Shown: in pieces, positions 8,696 to 17,282 of the stretch
How the letters are laid out: each line of letters opens with the position of its first letter
Numbering within the stretch: the first letter of the stretch is position 1
Source of the DNA: Paraburkholderia flava
GTDB lineage: Bacteria; Pseudomonadota; Gammaproteobacteria; Burkholderiales; Burkholderiaceae
Assembly (NCBI RefSeq): GCF_004359985.1
Contig: NZ_SMRO01000002.1
Coordinates: 1,561,135-1,625,134, forward strand
Direction of reading: 5' to 3'
Length of the DNA stretch: 64,000 nucleotides
Notes under the pieces: model-generated
The model's input: only the letters and a program-made list of their open reading frames with translations
Told to the model about the DNA's origin: nothing
The model's database searches: none
Made by a program: the position numbers and the translations under genes

Positions 8696-9510
8696 AACCG
8701 AATCGCATCCTCCAGTTCATCGCGCTCGGCATCGGCTTTCTGTTTCTGTATATCCCGATCATCAGCCTCGTCGTCTATTCGTTCAACGAGTCGCAGCTCG
8801 TCACCGTGTGGACGCGTTTCTCGACCCGCTGGTACGCGGCGCTGCTGCAGGACGACGAGCTGATCGCGGCCGCGTGGCTGTCGCTGCGCATCGCGTTGTT
8901 CACGGCGTTCGCGTCGGTGGTGATCGGCACGTGGGCCGGTTTCGTGATGGCGCGGATGGGCCGCTTTCGCGGCTTCACGCTGTACACCGGCATGATCAAC
9001 GCGCCGCTCGTGATCCCCGAAGTGATTCAGGGCATCTCGCTGCTGCTGCTGTTCATCGAAATGCAGAAGTGGTTCGGCTGGCCGGCGGGGCGAGGCATCT
9101 TCACGATCTGGATCGGCCACGTGATGCTGTGTATCTCGTACGTCGCGATCATCGTGCAGTCGCGGGTGCGCGAGCTGCATCCGTCGCTGGAAGAAGCCGC
9201 GCTCGATCTCGGTGCGACGCCGCTGCGCGTGTTTTTCTCAATCACGTTGCCGTTGATCTCGCAGGCGTTGATCGCCGGCTGGCTGCTGTCGTTCACGCTG
9301 TCGATCGATGACCTCGTGCTGTCCGCGTTCCTGTCAGGCCCCGGTTCGACGACGCTGCCGCTCGTCGTGTTCTCGCGGGTGCGGCTCGGGTTGAATCCGG
9401 AGATGAATGCGCTGGCTACGCTGTTTATCGGGGTCGTGACGGTTGGTGTGATCGTCGGGAATTACTTTATGCAGCGGGCGGAGAAGCGGCGGCTTGCTGA
9501 GGCGGTGTGA
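8692..9510 (+). CDS. potI: Polyamine ABC transporter permease 2
   Basis: 272 aa inner-membrane permease, partner of PotH. Six hydrophobic segments are seen, with the ATPase-docking loop EEAALDLGATPLRVFFSI about two thirds along. The start overlaps the potH stop. It is the last gene of the operon: a GC-rich hairpin follows and the next gene is on the opposite strand. Confidence 0.93.
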   Translation: MKPNRILQFIALGIGFLFLYIPIISLVVYSFNESQLVTVWTRFSTRWYAALLQDDELIAAAWLSLRIALFTAFASVVIGTWAGFVMARMGRFRGFTLYTGMINAPLVIPEVIQGISLLLLFIEMQKWFGWPAGRGIFTIWIGHVMLCISYVAIIVQSRVRELHPSLEEAALDLGATPLRVFFSITLPLISQALIAGWLLSFTLSIDDLVLSAFLSGPGSTTLPLVVFSRVRLGLNPEMNALATLFIGVVTVGVIVGNYFMQRAEKRRLAEAV

Positions 9511-9523
9511 GGTTCAGCCAGAG

Positions 9524-9563
9524 CGGGCGCGCGATGCGAGCCTCCTCCCGCATCGCACGCCCG
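9524..9563. terminator. Hairpin between convergent potI and chemoreceptor gene
   Basis: CGGGCG (9524-9529) and GCGATGCG (9531-9538) pair with CGCATCGC (9549-9556) and CGCCCG (9558-9563), a 14-bp stem with one mismatch and a ten-base loop. No U-run follows on either strand, so it may be a bidirectional 3'-end structure rather than a classical intrinsic terminator. Confidence 0.5.
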
Positions 9564-9568
9564 TTCCG

Positions 9569-10981
9569 TCAAATCTTGTAGCCGATCCTGAACCCGCCCC
9601 AGTGTCGTCCGCCGACGTAGATCGGCGCCGACGCATCCTTCATCAGCACGAACGTGTGACCGCCCATGTCGCGGCGGTAGGTCTGCAGCAGGAAGCGTTT
9701 TGTGTGCGTACCCACGGCGAGCCCGGTGCGGTCGTTGAAAAGCCGCCGATTACGGCAATTCGCGGCGTTCCACACCGGGTCCGCGCGCTGCGGCTGCGAA
9801 AACTTCAGATTGTTCGTCGGTAGATAGCCATGCGTGTCGACTGCTGCGCAGAACGCGATGCGCGGATCGAGGGCGAGCACCGGCTCCTGGATCGCCGGCA
9901 GCACGCGATCGGTAAACGCGGTGAAGCGCGTGACGAACTGCGGCGGATCGCTGCCGGGAATCGGCTCGTAGTGCGTGTCGAACAGATCGTCGAGCGTGAT
10001 TTCGCCGCGTGCGAGCGCTGTTTCGAACGTCTTGCCGATGGTCGCGGCGGCGCGTAGCGCGGCTTCGATGAACGGCGTATCGGCCGTTTCGATGCCGGTG
10101 GCCGCGGTCAGCTCGATCAGCGTTTCCGACACGCCGAGCAGATTGCCGAGCCGGTGCTTCGCCTGCGCGAAATTCTCGCTCGAATCCTCGACGCCGCCCG
10201 CGATCTCCAGCACCTGCGCTTCGAGCCCGTTGCACTGCGTCTCGATCTCGCCGGTGAGCGCGGCGATCTGGCTGGCCTCGTCGTCGAGCCGGGTGATCGC
10301 GTGGCCGGTCGAATGCACGACCTCGCCGATCATCCGCGTGCCTTCTCGCACGCGATGCGCTCGCTCGGTGTTGACCGAGCCCTCGGCGATCAGCTGCTCG
10401 GTCTGCTGCGTGAGCTGCGCGAGCGTGGTTTCGATCTGGCCGGTGGCCTGCGCGGTTTTCGCGGACAGGTTCTTCACTTCGGCGGCGACGACCGCGAAAC
10501 TCTTGCCCGATTCGCCGGCGCGCGCCGCTTCGATCGCGGCGTTGAGCGCGAGCAGATGCGTCTGCCGCGCGATCAGCGAGATTTCCTCCGACACGCGGCT
10601 CACGTGCGCGAGTGCCGCGCGCAGTGCGCCGATCTGGCTCTCGATCACCGTCACGCCTTCGACCAGCCCGTGAATATCGGCCAGCGACGTTTCGAGCGTC
10701 TGCTGCGACGCGCCGACGCTCGTCGCCGCCTGCGCGCTGACGCTGCGCATTTCGCGCGCGGCTTCGGCGATCCGGTGATTGCCCGCGAGCGTCTGCGCGG
10801 CCGAGTCGCGTAGCGCTCGGCAGACGCGCGCCTGGTCCTGAACGCGTGCGGCGACCTCGTCGACGTGACCCGACACATCGCAGATCTCGATGCCGAGTTT
10901 GCCCGCCTGGTCGGCAATGTCGCCGACGACGGTCTGCGAGCGTGTCGTCGGGCGCAGGCGGCGAAGACTGAAGCGCGGCAT
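9569..10981 (-). CDS. Soluble methyl-accepting chemotaxis-type protein
   Basis: 470 aa. The centre holds the conserved hairpin tip of chemoreceptor signalling domains ([20 protein letters not shown], then [15 protein letters not shown]), which binds CheA/CheW. No membrane helix or signal peptide is seen, so the protein should be cytoplasmic. After the signalling domain is a C-terminal module of about 140 residues with YLPTNN, NCRNRR, the FNDRTGL block and a terminal [12 protein letters not shown], presumably the sensory part; its ligand is unknown. The ATG at 10981 follows GAGGAG at 8 nt; the extension to 11155 is rejected. No che genes are adjacent. Confidence 0.82.
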   Translation of the reverse strand: MPRFSLRRLRPTTRSQTVVGDIADQAGKLGIEICDVSGHVDEVAARVQDQARVCRALRDSAAQTLAGNHRIAEAAREMRSVSAQAATSVGASQQTLETSLADIHGLVEGVTVIESQIGALRAALAHVSRVSEEISLIARQTHLLALNAAIEAARAGESGKSFAVVAAEVKNLSAKTAQATGQIETTLAQLTQQTEQLIAEGSVNTERAHRVREGTRMIGEVVHSTGHAITRLDDEASQIAALTGEIETQCNGLEAQVLEIAGGVEDSSENFAQAKHRLGNLLGVSETLIELTAATGIETADTPFIEAALRAAATIGKTFETALARGEITLDDLFDTHYEPIPGSDPPQFVTRFTAFTDRVLPAIQEPVLALDPRIAFCAAVDTHGYLPTNNLKFSQPQRADPVWNAANCRNRRLFNDRTGLAVGTHTKRFLLQTYRRDMGGHTFVLMKDASAPIYVGGRHWGGFRIGYKI

Positions 10982-11120
10982 ACGGAGATCTCCTCGAGGA
11001 TCGCGGCGGGGCGTTGCCGTGCCGCGCTGACTGCCGCCCGGCACAAGCTGGCTGCTATCCGCGTTTACGGCGTAACACTCGCTAACTTGATACGGGATGT
11101 CCCGCGGTCGCTGGACCGAT

Positions 11121-11270
11121 ATGATGGGGACTCGATTCACACAGGCGGTGGGCATGATCGAGGGACTCTGGCGCGTCGGGCTCTGGCATCAGCTGGTTCA
11201 GCTGTGGGAGTTGATCGTGCTCGTCTGCCGTTTCGTGTGGGATCTGCTGCGCTTTCTCGGCGGCGGCTGA
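11121..11270 (+). CDS. Candidate small hydrophobic protein (49 or 38 aa)
   Basis: An open frame from ATG 11121 codes for 49 residues; an inner ATG at 11154, with AGGCGG about 5 nt upstream, would give 38 residues. The shorter form starts [15 protein letters not shown] and continues with a Leu/Val/Trp-rich stretch, ending RFLGGG. It has four Trp in 38 residues and a charge pattern like an amphipathic or single-pass membrane helix. A hairpin stands 18 bp after the stop. Third codon positions are G/C-rich as in real genes here. Function unknown; it lies between the divergent chemoreceptor gene and the methyltransferase gene. It could still be chance. Confidence 0.4.
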   Translation: MMGTRFTQAVGMIEGLWRVGLWHQLVQLWELIVLVCRFVWDLLRFLGGG

Positions 11271-11288
11271 AAGCGCAGCGTCATGCAG

Positions 11289-11310
11289 TTGCCCGCGAAC
11301 GCGGGTAACG
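11289..11310 (+). terminator. Hairpin after the small ORF
   Basis: GTTGCCCGCG pairs with CGCGGGTAAC (one G/T mismatch) around a two-base turn, followed by a loosely T-rich stretch. It is placed where a terminator for the small ORF at 11121-11270 would be expected, before the methyltransferase start at 11372. Confidence 0.4.
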
Positions 11311-11371
11311 TTTGAAGTCGTTTTCAGCGTGCGCAGGCGCGCTACGATTGACCGTCACAACAGGACTTCCG

Positions 11372-12139
11372 ATGAGCACCGATTCGACCCAGCGTTTCAC
11401 CGACCGCGTCGCCGATTACGTCCGCTACCGACCGACCTATCCGCACGACGTCGTGCGCTTCCTGCACGAGCAGTGCGACGTCGCGGCGGACGCGCGGGTC
11501 GCGGATATCGGCGCGGGCACCGGCATCTCGGCGAAGCTTTTCGTCGACGCGGGTCATCCGGTCGTCGCGGTCGAGCCGAACGACGCGATGCGCTCGGCCG
11601 CCGATGCGTGGCTCGGCAGCGATGCACGTTTTCGCAGCGTCGCCGGGACTGCGGAGGCGACGACGCTGCCCGACGCGAGCGTCGACCTCGTGATCGCCGC
11701 GCAGGCGTTCCACTGGTTCGATCCGGTGACGGTGCGTAAGGAGTTCGCGCGGATCCTCACGCCGCACGGACGCATCGCATTGTTCTGGAACAGCCGGTTG
11801 CTCGACGGGTCGGTGTTTCTCGAAGACTACGAGGCGCTGTTGCAACGCTACGGTATCGACTACCGCGCGGTGGCCGATACCTATGCGGACGATGAATCGA
11901 TGGCTCGCTGGTTCGGTCCGGCGTTCATCGCGAACGCGGTGTTTCCGAACGGACAGCGGCTCGATTTCGACGGCCTGAAGGGGCGCTTGATGTCATCGTC
12001 GTATGCGCCGAAGGAAGGGCATCCGAATTACGCGCCGCTGCTCGATGCGTTGCGCGAGCTGTTCGATCGTACGGCGCAGGACGGTACAGTCGAGTTTGCG
12101 TATCAGACGCGCGTTTATGTCGGGCGGGCGGATGTTTGA
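11372..12139 (+). CDS. Class I SAM-dependent methyltransferase
   Basis: 255 aa. Motif I for S-adenosylmethionine binding is VADIGAGTGISAKLF near residue 45, followed by the acidic VAVEPND block (motif II) and IAAQAFHWFDP (motif IV region), the pattern of UbiE/BioC-like Methyltransf_11 proteins. The substrate cannot be predicted. The ATG at 11372 follows CAGGACTTCCG; an in-frame start 60 bp upstream lacks support. No partner gene is nearby. Confidence 0.85.
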   Translation: MSTDSTQRFTDRVADYVRYRPTYPHDVVRFLHEQCDVAADARVADIGAGTGISAKLFVDAGHPVVAVEPNDAMRSAADAWLGSDARFRSVAGTAEATTLPDASVDLVIAAQAFHWFDPVTVRKEFARILTPHGRIALFWNSRLLDGSVFLEDYEALLQRYGIDYRAVADTYADDESMARWFGPAFIANAVFPNGQRLDFDGLKGRLMSSSYAPKEGHPNYAPLLDALRELFDRTAQDGTVEFAYQTRVYVGRADV

Positions 12140-12180
12140 GGGTGGGGCGGGTTCTGCTAACCGGATGGTGTGCGGTTAGT

Positions 12181-12204
12181 GGTTTGCGGTGAGGTTTGCG
12201 GTGA
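12181..12204. repeat. Two tandem 12-bp copies
   Basis: GGTTTGCGGTGA occurs twice in direct succession (12181-12192 and 12193-12204), in the 198-bp gap between convergent methyltransferase and hydrolase genes. A degenerate third unit may precede it (GTGCGGTTAGT). No function is implied; a variable-number repeat is possible. Confidence 0.5.
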
Positions 12205-12337
12205 GCTGTGAGGCGGGCTGAAAGCGGGTTGCGCTCGCAGTCCGCTGCGCGGCCCGCGCACACACGGTTAGGGTATCGCGCTGCGCACGCAGACCCGGTG
12301 CGCAGCGTCATTCATACAGTCACGACTGTCGCGTCAT

Positions 12338-13312
12338 TCACACAGGCCGAACCGCCGCGCCACCCGGTTCACGCACAAGAAACCCACGCAGATCGCGCAG
12401 CACATCGCCCGGCGATTCCTCCATCGGGATGTGACCAAACGACGGATACATCACCGACTTCGCCCCCGGAATCCGTCGCGCGAATTCAGCCGCATGCGCA
12501 GGTGGAATCCAGCGATCTTTTGCACCCCACAGCACGAGCGTAGGCACATCGAGCGTCTTCAGCACGTCGGTATCGAGGTCGCGGAAATCGAGCGTCGGCA
12601 CCATCTTGCCGATCGCCTCGCGCGTGTCCTCGCCGTGGAAGAAATCGATGTAGCGCCGCAAGACCGGCGCCGTCAGCTTGCGCGGATCGCCGTACACGTT
12701 GCGCACGGCGCTCTTCACGATCGCCTCGGGCAGCCACCACGGCGAGCTGATGCGCACGAGCGCATAGTTGAAGAGGTCGATGTAGATCGGCAGCTTCATC
12801 GGGAACCCGGCCGCGTCGATCAGTACCAGCTGCTCGACCGCGCCGCGATGGCGCACCGCGTAGTCCCACGCGATCAATCCGCCGAGCGAATTGCCGATCA
12901 GCGTGGCGTGCGTCGCGTCGACGGCCTGGATGAACGTATCGATGAAGCGCCGGTACACGCTGATGTTCATCGTCTCGATGCGGCCCGACGCGTCGCGCAG
13001 CGGACCGGTCACGCCGAACGGCGGCAGGTCGAGGCGGATCACGCGATGGTCGCGCGCGAGATCGTCGGCGACGCCGTCCCACGTATGCAGCGACGACGCG
13101 AAACCGTGGATCAGGACCAGCGTTCGCGGACCGGTGCCCTGCTCGACGTAGTGCACGTCGGTGCCCATGATCTGCACGAACTTCGACCCGGTCTGCGTGT
13201 AGCGTCGACGTAGCTCGGTGCGCGGCACGCTGACGATGCCGAGACGCGCGGCAAGCGAGCGGCGCGGCAACGGTGCGGGTTGCGCGGGCGAAATGGATTC
13301 GAAGCGGGTCAT
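12338..13312 (-). CDS. Alpha/beta hydrolase
   Basis: 324 aa serine hydrolase. The oxyanion turn is HGFASS (about 69-74), the nucleophile elbow GNSLGG gives Ser142, and the likely acid and base are Asp266 (WGAKDRW) and His294 (FGHIPMEE). It resembles meta-cleavage-product hydrolases and epoxide-hydrolase-like enzymes but the substrate is open. AGGGAG stands 7 nt before the ATG at 13312. It lies downstream of the monooxygenase on the same strand (170-bp gap), so it may hydrolyse the ester or lactone made by that enzyme. This pairing is inference from context. Confidence 0.85.
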   Translation of the reverse strand: MTRFESISPAQPAPLPRRSLAARLGIVSVPRTELRRRYTQTGSKFVQIMGTDVHYVEQGTGPRTLVLIHGFASSLHTWDGVADDLARDHRVIRLDLPPFGVTGPLRDASGRIETMNISVYRRFIDTFIQAVDATHATLIGNSLGGLIAWDYAVRHRGAVEQLVLIDAAGFPMKLPIYIDLFNYALVRISSPWWLPEAIVKSAVRNVYGDPRKLTAPVLRRYIDFFHGEDTREAIGKMVPTLDFRDLDTDVLKTLDVPTLVLWGAKDRWIPPAHAAEFARRIPGAKSVMYPSFGHIPMEESPGDVLRDLRGFLVREPGGAAVRPV

Positions 13313-13482
13313 GTGTTGTCTCCCTGTGTCGATCGGAGTGAGCGCTTTGGCAGCGGCCCGGCGTTTGCGCTGGCGCGCGCTGTCCGGGTCGCTGTAAAGC
13401 ACGTGCTCTGGTCTCTGGTGCTTACTCTGACTTCATGCAAAACGTTGCGATCATCTGTACGTCCGACTCGACATGCGCGCCG

Positions 13483-14970
13483 CTAGCGCGCGAACCGGTA
13501 ATCGTCCGCGCGCACACGCTTCGTGCGGCGCCGGAAGCTGAACGTGAAGCCCGGCCACAGCGCGGTGACCTTGCCGCTTTTCGTCTGGTACCAGCTGCGG
13601 CAGCCGGTCGTCCACACGGCGTGCCGCATCTCGTGCTGCAGACGCGCGTTGAACGCCTGCTGCACGTCGTGCCGCAGGTTCATCGTGCGCGCGCCTTGCC
13701 GCGCGAGTTCGCGCAGGCATTCGGCGATGTACTGCACCTGCGACTCGATCATGTAGATCATCGAGTTGTGGCCGAGCCCGGTGTTCGGGCCGACCATCAT
13801 GAAGAAATTCGGGAAGTCCGCGACGCTCGTGCCGAGGTAGGCCTCGGGGCCATCGCGCAGCCACTTCGCGCCGAGATCCGCGCCGCCGATGCCGGTCACG
13901 TCGAACGGCGCACCGTAGTCGTTCACCTGGAAGCCGGTACCGCAGATGATCGTATCGACTGCGTGATGCGTGCCGTCCGTCGTGACGACGCCGTCGGCGA
14001 CAATCTCGCGGATCGACGTCGTGACGACATCGACGTTCGGTTGGCACAGCGCAGGGAAGTAGTCGCTCGACAGCAGCACGCGCTTGCAGCCCAGCAGGTA
14101 ATCCGGCGTGAGCTTCGCGCGCAACGCCGGGTCCTGCACGCGTCGCCGCAGGTAGCCGAGGCCGAATTTCATCGGCAGCTTCATCAGCTTTGGATTCACG
14201 ACGAACGCGACCGCGCGCGATTCTAGCTGCCAGTAGATCGCACCGCGCACGAAGCGCTGCGTGAACGGCAGATGCCTGAACAGCCACTGCATCCGCGGAC
14301 CGACGGGCTTGTCGGGTTTCGGCATGATCCACGGCGGCGTGCGCTGGAACAGCGCGAGGTGTGTCACGCGCGGCTGGATCTGCGGCACGAACTGGATCGC
14401 GCTCGCGCCGGTGCCGATCACGGCGACCCGTTTGCCTTCGAGCGGATACGCGTGATCCCAGCGCGCCGAATGAAACAGCTTGCCAGCGAAGCGGTCGAGG
14501 CCGTCGATCTGCGGCATCGCCGGCCGCGACAATGGACCGCTCGCAGCAATCACGACGTCGGCTTCGATCTGTTCGTGCGCGCTGTTATCGTCCGCGCCGC
14601 CGATTTCCAGCCGCCATACCTGACGCGTTTCATCGAAGCGCGCGGACCGCACCGGCGCGTTGCAGCGCAGATAAGGTGCGAGTCCGTATTTGCGCACGCA
14701 GTGCTTCAGGTACGCGAAAATTTCCGCCTGGCCGCCGAATGCACGCGACCAGCCTGGGTTCGGCTCGAACGAAAACGAATACAGATGCGAGGGCACGTCG
14801 CACGCCGCGCCGGGGTAGGTGTTGTCGCGCCACGTGCCACCGATATCGCCGGCCGCCTCGTAGATCGTGAACGACGTGAGCCCCATCCGCATCAGCCGGA
14901 TCGCCATGCCGATGCCGGCGAAACCGCTGCCGACGATTGCAATACGGGGAGGGGTAGGGCTCGTTGTCAT
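13483..14970 (-). CDS. Flavin-containing Baeyer-Villiger-type monooxygenase
   Basis: 495 aa, the usual length of EthA-type class B monooxygenases. Uses FAD and NADPH to insert oxygen beside a ketone, or to oxidise S/N atoms. FAD Rossmann motif GSGFAG at 14-19; NADPH Rossmann motif GTGASA near 186-191; between them the BVMO fingerprint FxGxxxHxxxW with Asp after the Trp at residues 161-172. The GGTWRDNTYPG block is also typical. Divergent from a TetR regulator across two palindromic operators, an arrangement like ethA-ethR in mycobacteria. The ketone substrate is unknown. Confidence 0.9.
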   Translation of the reverse strand: MTTSPTPPRIAIVGSGFAGIGMAIRLMRMGLTSFTIYEAAGDIGGTWRDNTYPGAACDVPSHLYSFSFEPNPGWSRAFGGQAEIFAYLKHCVRKYGLAPYLRCNAPVRSARFDETRQVWRLEIGGADDNSAHEQIEADVVIAASGPLSRPAMPQIDGLDRFAGKLFHSARWDHAYPLEGKRVAVIGTGASAIQFVPQIQPRVTHLALFQRTPPWIMPKPDKPVGPRMQWLFRHLPFTQRFVRGAIYWQLESRAVAFVVNPKLMKLPMKFGLGYLRRRVQDPALRAKLTPDYLLGCKRVLLSSDYFPALCQPNVDVVTTSIREIVADGVVTTDGTHHAVDTIICGTGFQVNDYGAPFDVTGIGGADLGAKWLRDGPEAYLGTSVADFPNFFMMVGPNTGLGHNSMIYMIESQVQYIAECLRELARQGARTMNLRHDVQQAFNARLQHEMRHAVWTTGCRSWYQTKSGKVTALWPGFTFSFRRRTKRVRADDYRFAR

Positions 14971-15012
14971 TCAGCGTGCCTTGGTCGATTGATCTGGATA
15001 AATCCGGGCAAC

Positions 15013-15059
15013 GTAGACATATGTCTACTTTATGGCGACGAGGGTAGACAACTGTGTAC
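15013..15059. promoter_or_regulatory. Two palindromic operators between monooxygenase and TetR genes
   Basis: GTAGACATATGTCTAC (15013-15028) is a perfect 16-bp palindrome. A second, imperfect copy, GTAGACAACTGTGTAC, lies at 15044-15059. The two start points are 31 bp apart, close to three helical turns, so two repressor dimers could sit on the same face of the DNA. They are 43 bp upstream of the monooxygenase ATG (first copy) and about 70 bp upstream of the TetR start, ideal for joint control of both genes by the adjacent TetR protein. Confidence 0.7.
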
Positions 15060-15129
15060 TTCGCGTCAAGATCGTTTACAGTGCGTCTTACCGGTATTTG
15101 AATACTGCACCTGGCTCTACGTGCGCTAC

Positions 15130-15801
15130 ATGCGTCACACCATGGACTCCACCGCCGATTTCCCCCCCACACTGCACGCCGATCCCGACCCGGATCTCGC
15201 CCCAGGCAAGCGCAAGCTGATCGAAGCCGCGCTGCGGCTGACGGCCGGCGGCCGCAGCTTCGCGACGCTCGGCCTGCGCGAACTCGCGCGCGAGGCGGGG
15301 CTCAATCCGAACACGTTCTACCGGCATTTCGACACGCTCGATGCGCTCGCGCGCGAGGCTGTCGAATGGGTGAGCCGGCGGTTGCGGCCGATGCTGCGGC
15401 GCGAACGCTGGCTCGCTGCTCACGACGAACCGCTGAGCGTGCCGCGCCGAGCGTCGGCTGCATTCTTTGCGTTTGCGCTCGATAACCGCGATGCGTTTCT
15501 CAGCGCGCTCGCCGAATATCACGGCACGCTGCCTGCATTACGCGACGCGGTGCGTGCGAACCTGCACGAGGTATCCGCCGAAATGGCCGACGACGTCGTG
15601 CAGCTGAACCTGATGCCGACGTTGTCGCGTGCAACGGTCGACGAAATCTGCACGCAGATCGTGCTGCAGCTGTTTCATCTGTCGCACGAGTACATCGTCA
15701 ACGCGGAACATCGCGACGCGCTCGTCGATTACACGGAGCGTTTCATCGTGCGGCTATTTGCGGGTGCGATGGTGCTCGAGGAGCACGGCGCGCAGGCCTG
15801 A
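15130..15801 (+). CDS. TetR-family transcriptional regulator (FabR-like)
   Basis: 223 aa from ATG 15130, or 219 aa from ATG 15142; neither has a clear Shine-Dalgarno sequence. The N-terminal helix-turn-helix reads GLRELAREAGLNPNTFYRHF, close to the FabR/DesT branch of TetR regulators, and the C-terminal about 150 residues are the ligand and dimerisation domain. The long open frame reaching back to 14272 overlaps the monooxygenase gene and is a shadow. Probably represses the divergent monooxygenase-hydrolase genes and itself via the palindromes at 15013-15059. Confidence 0.85.
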   Translation: MRHTMDSTADFPPTLHADPDPDLAPGKRKLIEAALRLTAGGRSFATLGLRELAREAGLNPNTFYRHFDTLDALAREAVEWVSRRLRPMLRRERWLAAHDEPLSVPRRASAAFFAFALDNRDAFLSALAEYHGTLPALRDAVRANLHEVSAEMADDVVQLNLMPTLSRATVDEICTQIVLQLFHLSHEYIVNAEHRDALVDYTERFIVRLFAGAMVLEEHGAQA

Positions 15802-15832
15802 CCTGAACGCTACGTTGAACGTCGAATGCCGA

Positions 15833-15875
15833 TGAAAAAACACCCTGCGGGCCGTGAGGCGCGCAGGGTGTTTCT
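15833..15875. terminator. Bidirectional terminator between tetR and TPR gene
   Basis: AACACCCTGCG (15839-15849) pairs perfectly with CGCAGGGTGTT (15862-15872). On the plus strand TTTCTGTTT follows; on the minus strand a run of six T follows. It therefore serves both the TetR gene (ending 15801) and the convergent TPR gene (ending 15908). Confidence 0.8.
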
Positions 15876-15907
15876 GTTTGCGTTGACGTCAGTCGTCGGC
15901 GCAGAAC

Positions 15908-17113
15908 TTAGGTATCGCTCCAGCCGCCCGAATCGTCGTTGCTGCCCATGTCGACGTCGCCGCCGCCCGAGCCGCCGTCGTTCCAGTCGTTCGAGCCCTG
16001 GCCGAAGTCGAGATTGCCGTTATCGCCACCGCCGCCACGCCGACGCGTTTCGTCATCGACGATCACGTCACGCTCGACCACACGATCGCGGCCCGAATTC
16101 AGCGCCTCGCCGAGCAGCACACCGGTCAGCAGCCCCCCCATCCCGCCGCCGAACCCACCGCCTTGCTGGACAATCACCGGCGGCTGTTGCTGCGGATAAG
16201 GCTGTTGAGGATAGGGCGGTTGCTGTTGCGAGCGACCGAAGCGTTCGTCCGCTTCGCGTGCGTACGCGGAATCGCCCGAGTAGGTCTGCGCGTTGCCGCC
16301 CGCATGCGGATCGGGACGACCTTCGGCGCGCGCCTGCAAACTCTCGACGTTGCGTTCGAGCTCTTCGAGCTGATACGGCGGCACAGGATTCTTCGCGCCC
16401 GACAGCGCTTCGACCTGTTCGCGCAACTGCGCTTCAAGACCTTCGACTTCTTTTTCGAGCGCCTCGTGTCCGGGCACCGTGGACAGCCGCACGTCGAGCT
16501 TCAGCGAACGCACTTTGTTCAGCAGCTCGGTGGCGCGCTTCAATTGCGCACGGCGTTCGTCGTCGCTTTGCGTAGCCCCTGCATTGCGTGCGCGGCGCAG
16601 CGTCCAGCGCAGCACCAGCGCGATCGCGCCGATCACGAGCACGATGCCGATCCATGCACCCATCGACGGGCCGTGACGTTGCGGTGCTTGCTGTACGACC
16701 GCATTTTGTTGCTGGATAGCAGGCGCGTTTTGCTGAACGAACGGATTACCCGTGCGGTTAGTGCTGGTCGCCGCACCCGAGCGTTCCGCGTCGCGGCGGA
16801 GGCGCGCTTCGGTCTGTGCGAAACGCGACGCGTCGGTGAAGCGGATCTGCGGATCGAGCGTTTTCGCCTGCTGGATCTGCGCGAGCGCGTCGGCGGTGCG
16901 GCCTTCGCGATCGAGCACCTGGGCGTACAGGTAATGCGCACGCGCGTTGTTCGGATGCGCTTCGAGCACCTGCTTGAGACCGCTGTCGGCCTGCTGCCAG
17001 TTGCCCTGCGCCATCGCGGATTCGATCTGCTGCACGGTCGGTACCGCCGCGAACACGGCACCCGAGGCGAGCATCAGCGACAGACACGCTGCTGCGAGGA
17101 ATTTCTTCATCAT
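15908..17113 (-). CDS. TPR-containing membrane protein next to pspA
   Basis: 401 aa from ATG 17113 (or 400 from the adjacent ATG 17110). A signal peptide (MMKKFLAAACLS, cleaved near VFAA) is followed by two TPR-like units (NWQQADSGLKQVLEAHPNN and the next one), a Gln-rich linker, one membrane helix around residues 165-185 (MGAWIGIVLVIGAIALVL), then a charged coiled-coil stretch. The tail is low complexity: QQQPPYPQQPYPQQQ, a Gly-rich segment and an acidic Asn/Gly/Asp end. Probably an inner-membrane scaffold working with the PspA protein encoded upstream. No catalytic motif is seen. Confidence 0.75.
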   Translation of the reverse strand: MMKKFLAAACLSLMLASGAVFAAVPTVQQIESAMAQGNWQQADSGLKQVLEAHPNNARAHYLYAQVLDREGRTADALAQIQQAKTLDPQIRFTDASRFAQTEARLRRDAERSGAATSTNRTGNPFVQQNAPAIQQQNAVVQQAPQRHGPSMGAWIGIVLVIGAIALVLRWTLRRARNAGATQSDDERRAQLKRATELLNKVRSLKLDVRLSTVPGHEALEKEVEGLEAQLREQVEALSGAKNPVPPYQLEELERNVESLQARAEGRPDPHAGGNAQTYSGDSAYAREADERFGRSQQQPPYPQQPYPQQQPPVIVQQGGGFGGGMGGLLTGVLLGEALNSGRDRVVERDVIVDDETRRRGGGGDNGNLDFGQGSNDWNDGGSGGGDVDMGSNDDSGGWSDT

Positions 17114-17144
17114 GCGGACCGGACGGCTGACCGTCCGTCTCCTT
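17114..17144 (-). promoter_or_regulatory. Shine-Dalgarno sequence separated from its ATG by a hairpin
   Basis: On the minus strand AAGGAG (plus 17139-17144) is 25 nt from the TPR gene ATG, too far for normal initiation. Between them GGACGG and CCGTCC form a perfect 6-bp stem with the loop TCAG (plus 17121-17136). If the hairpin forms, the unpaired spacing is 9 nt, which is optimal. This resembles bridged ribosome sites known in phage T4. An alternative is a leaderless or unmarked start. Confidence 0.5.
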
Positions 17145-17282
17145 GTCGGTTGAGGGTAGCGTGGAGCGCCGGCATGGCTGCTGGCATATTCCTGTGCCGC
17201 GCTACCGGGGCTGCGCGCAACGCCGCTCGACAAGAATCGGCGATCGGCGTATTGCGCAACCTGTTCTACAACGTCTACGACG

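Noticed and set aside
14272..15129. Upstream extension of the TetR gene to give a 509-residue fusion
   Set aside because: The extension is antisense to the monooxygenase gene and crosses the operators; the TetR fold is complete without it.
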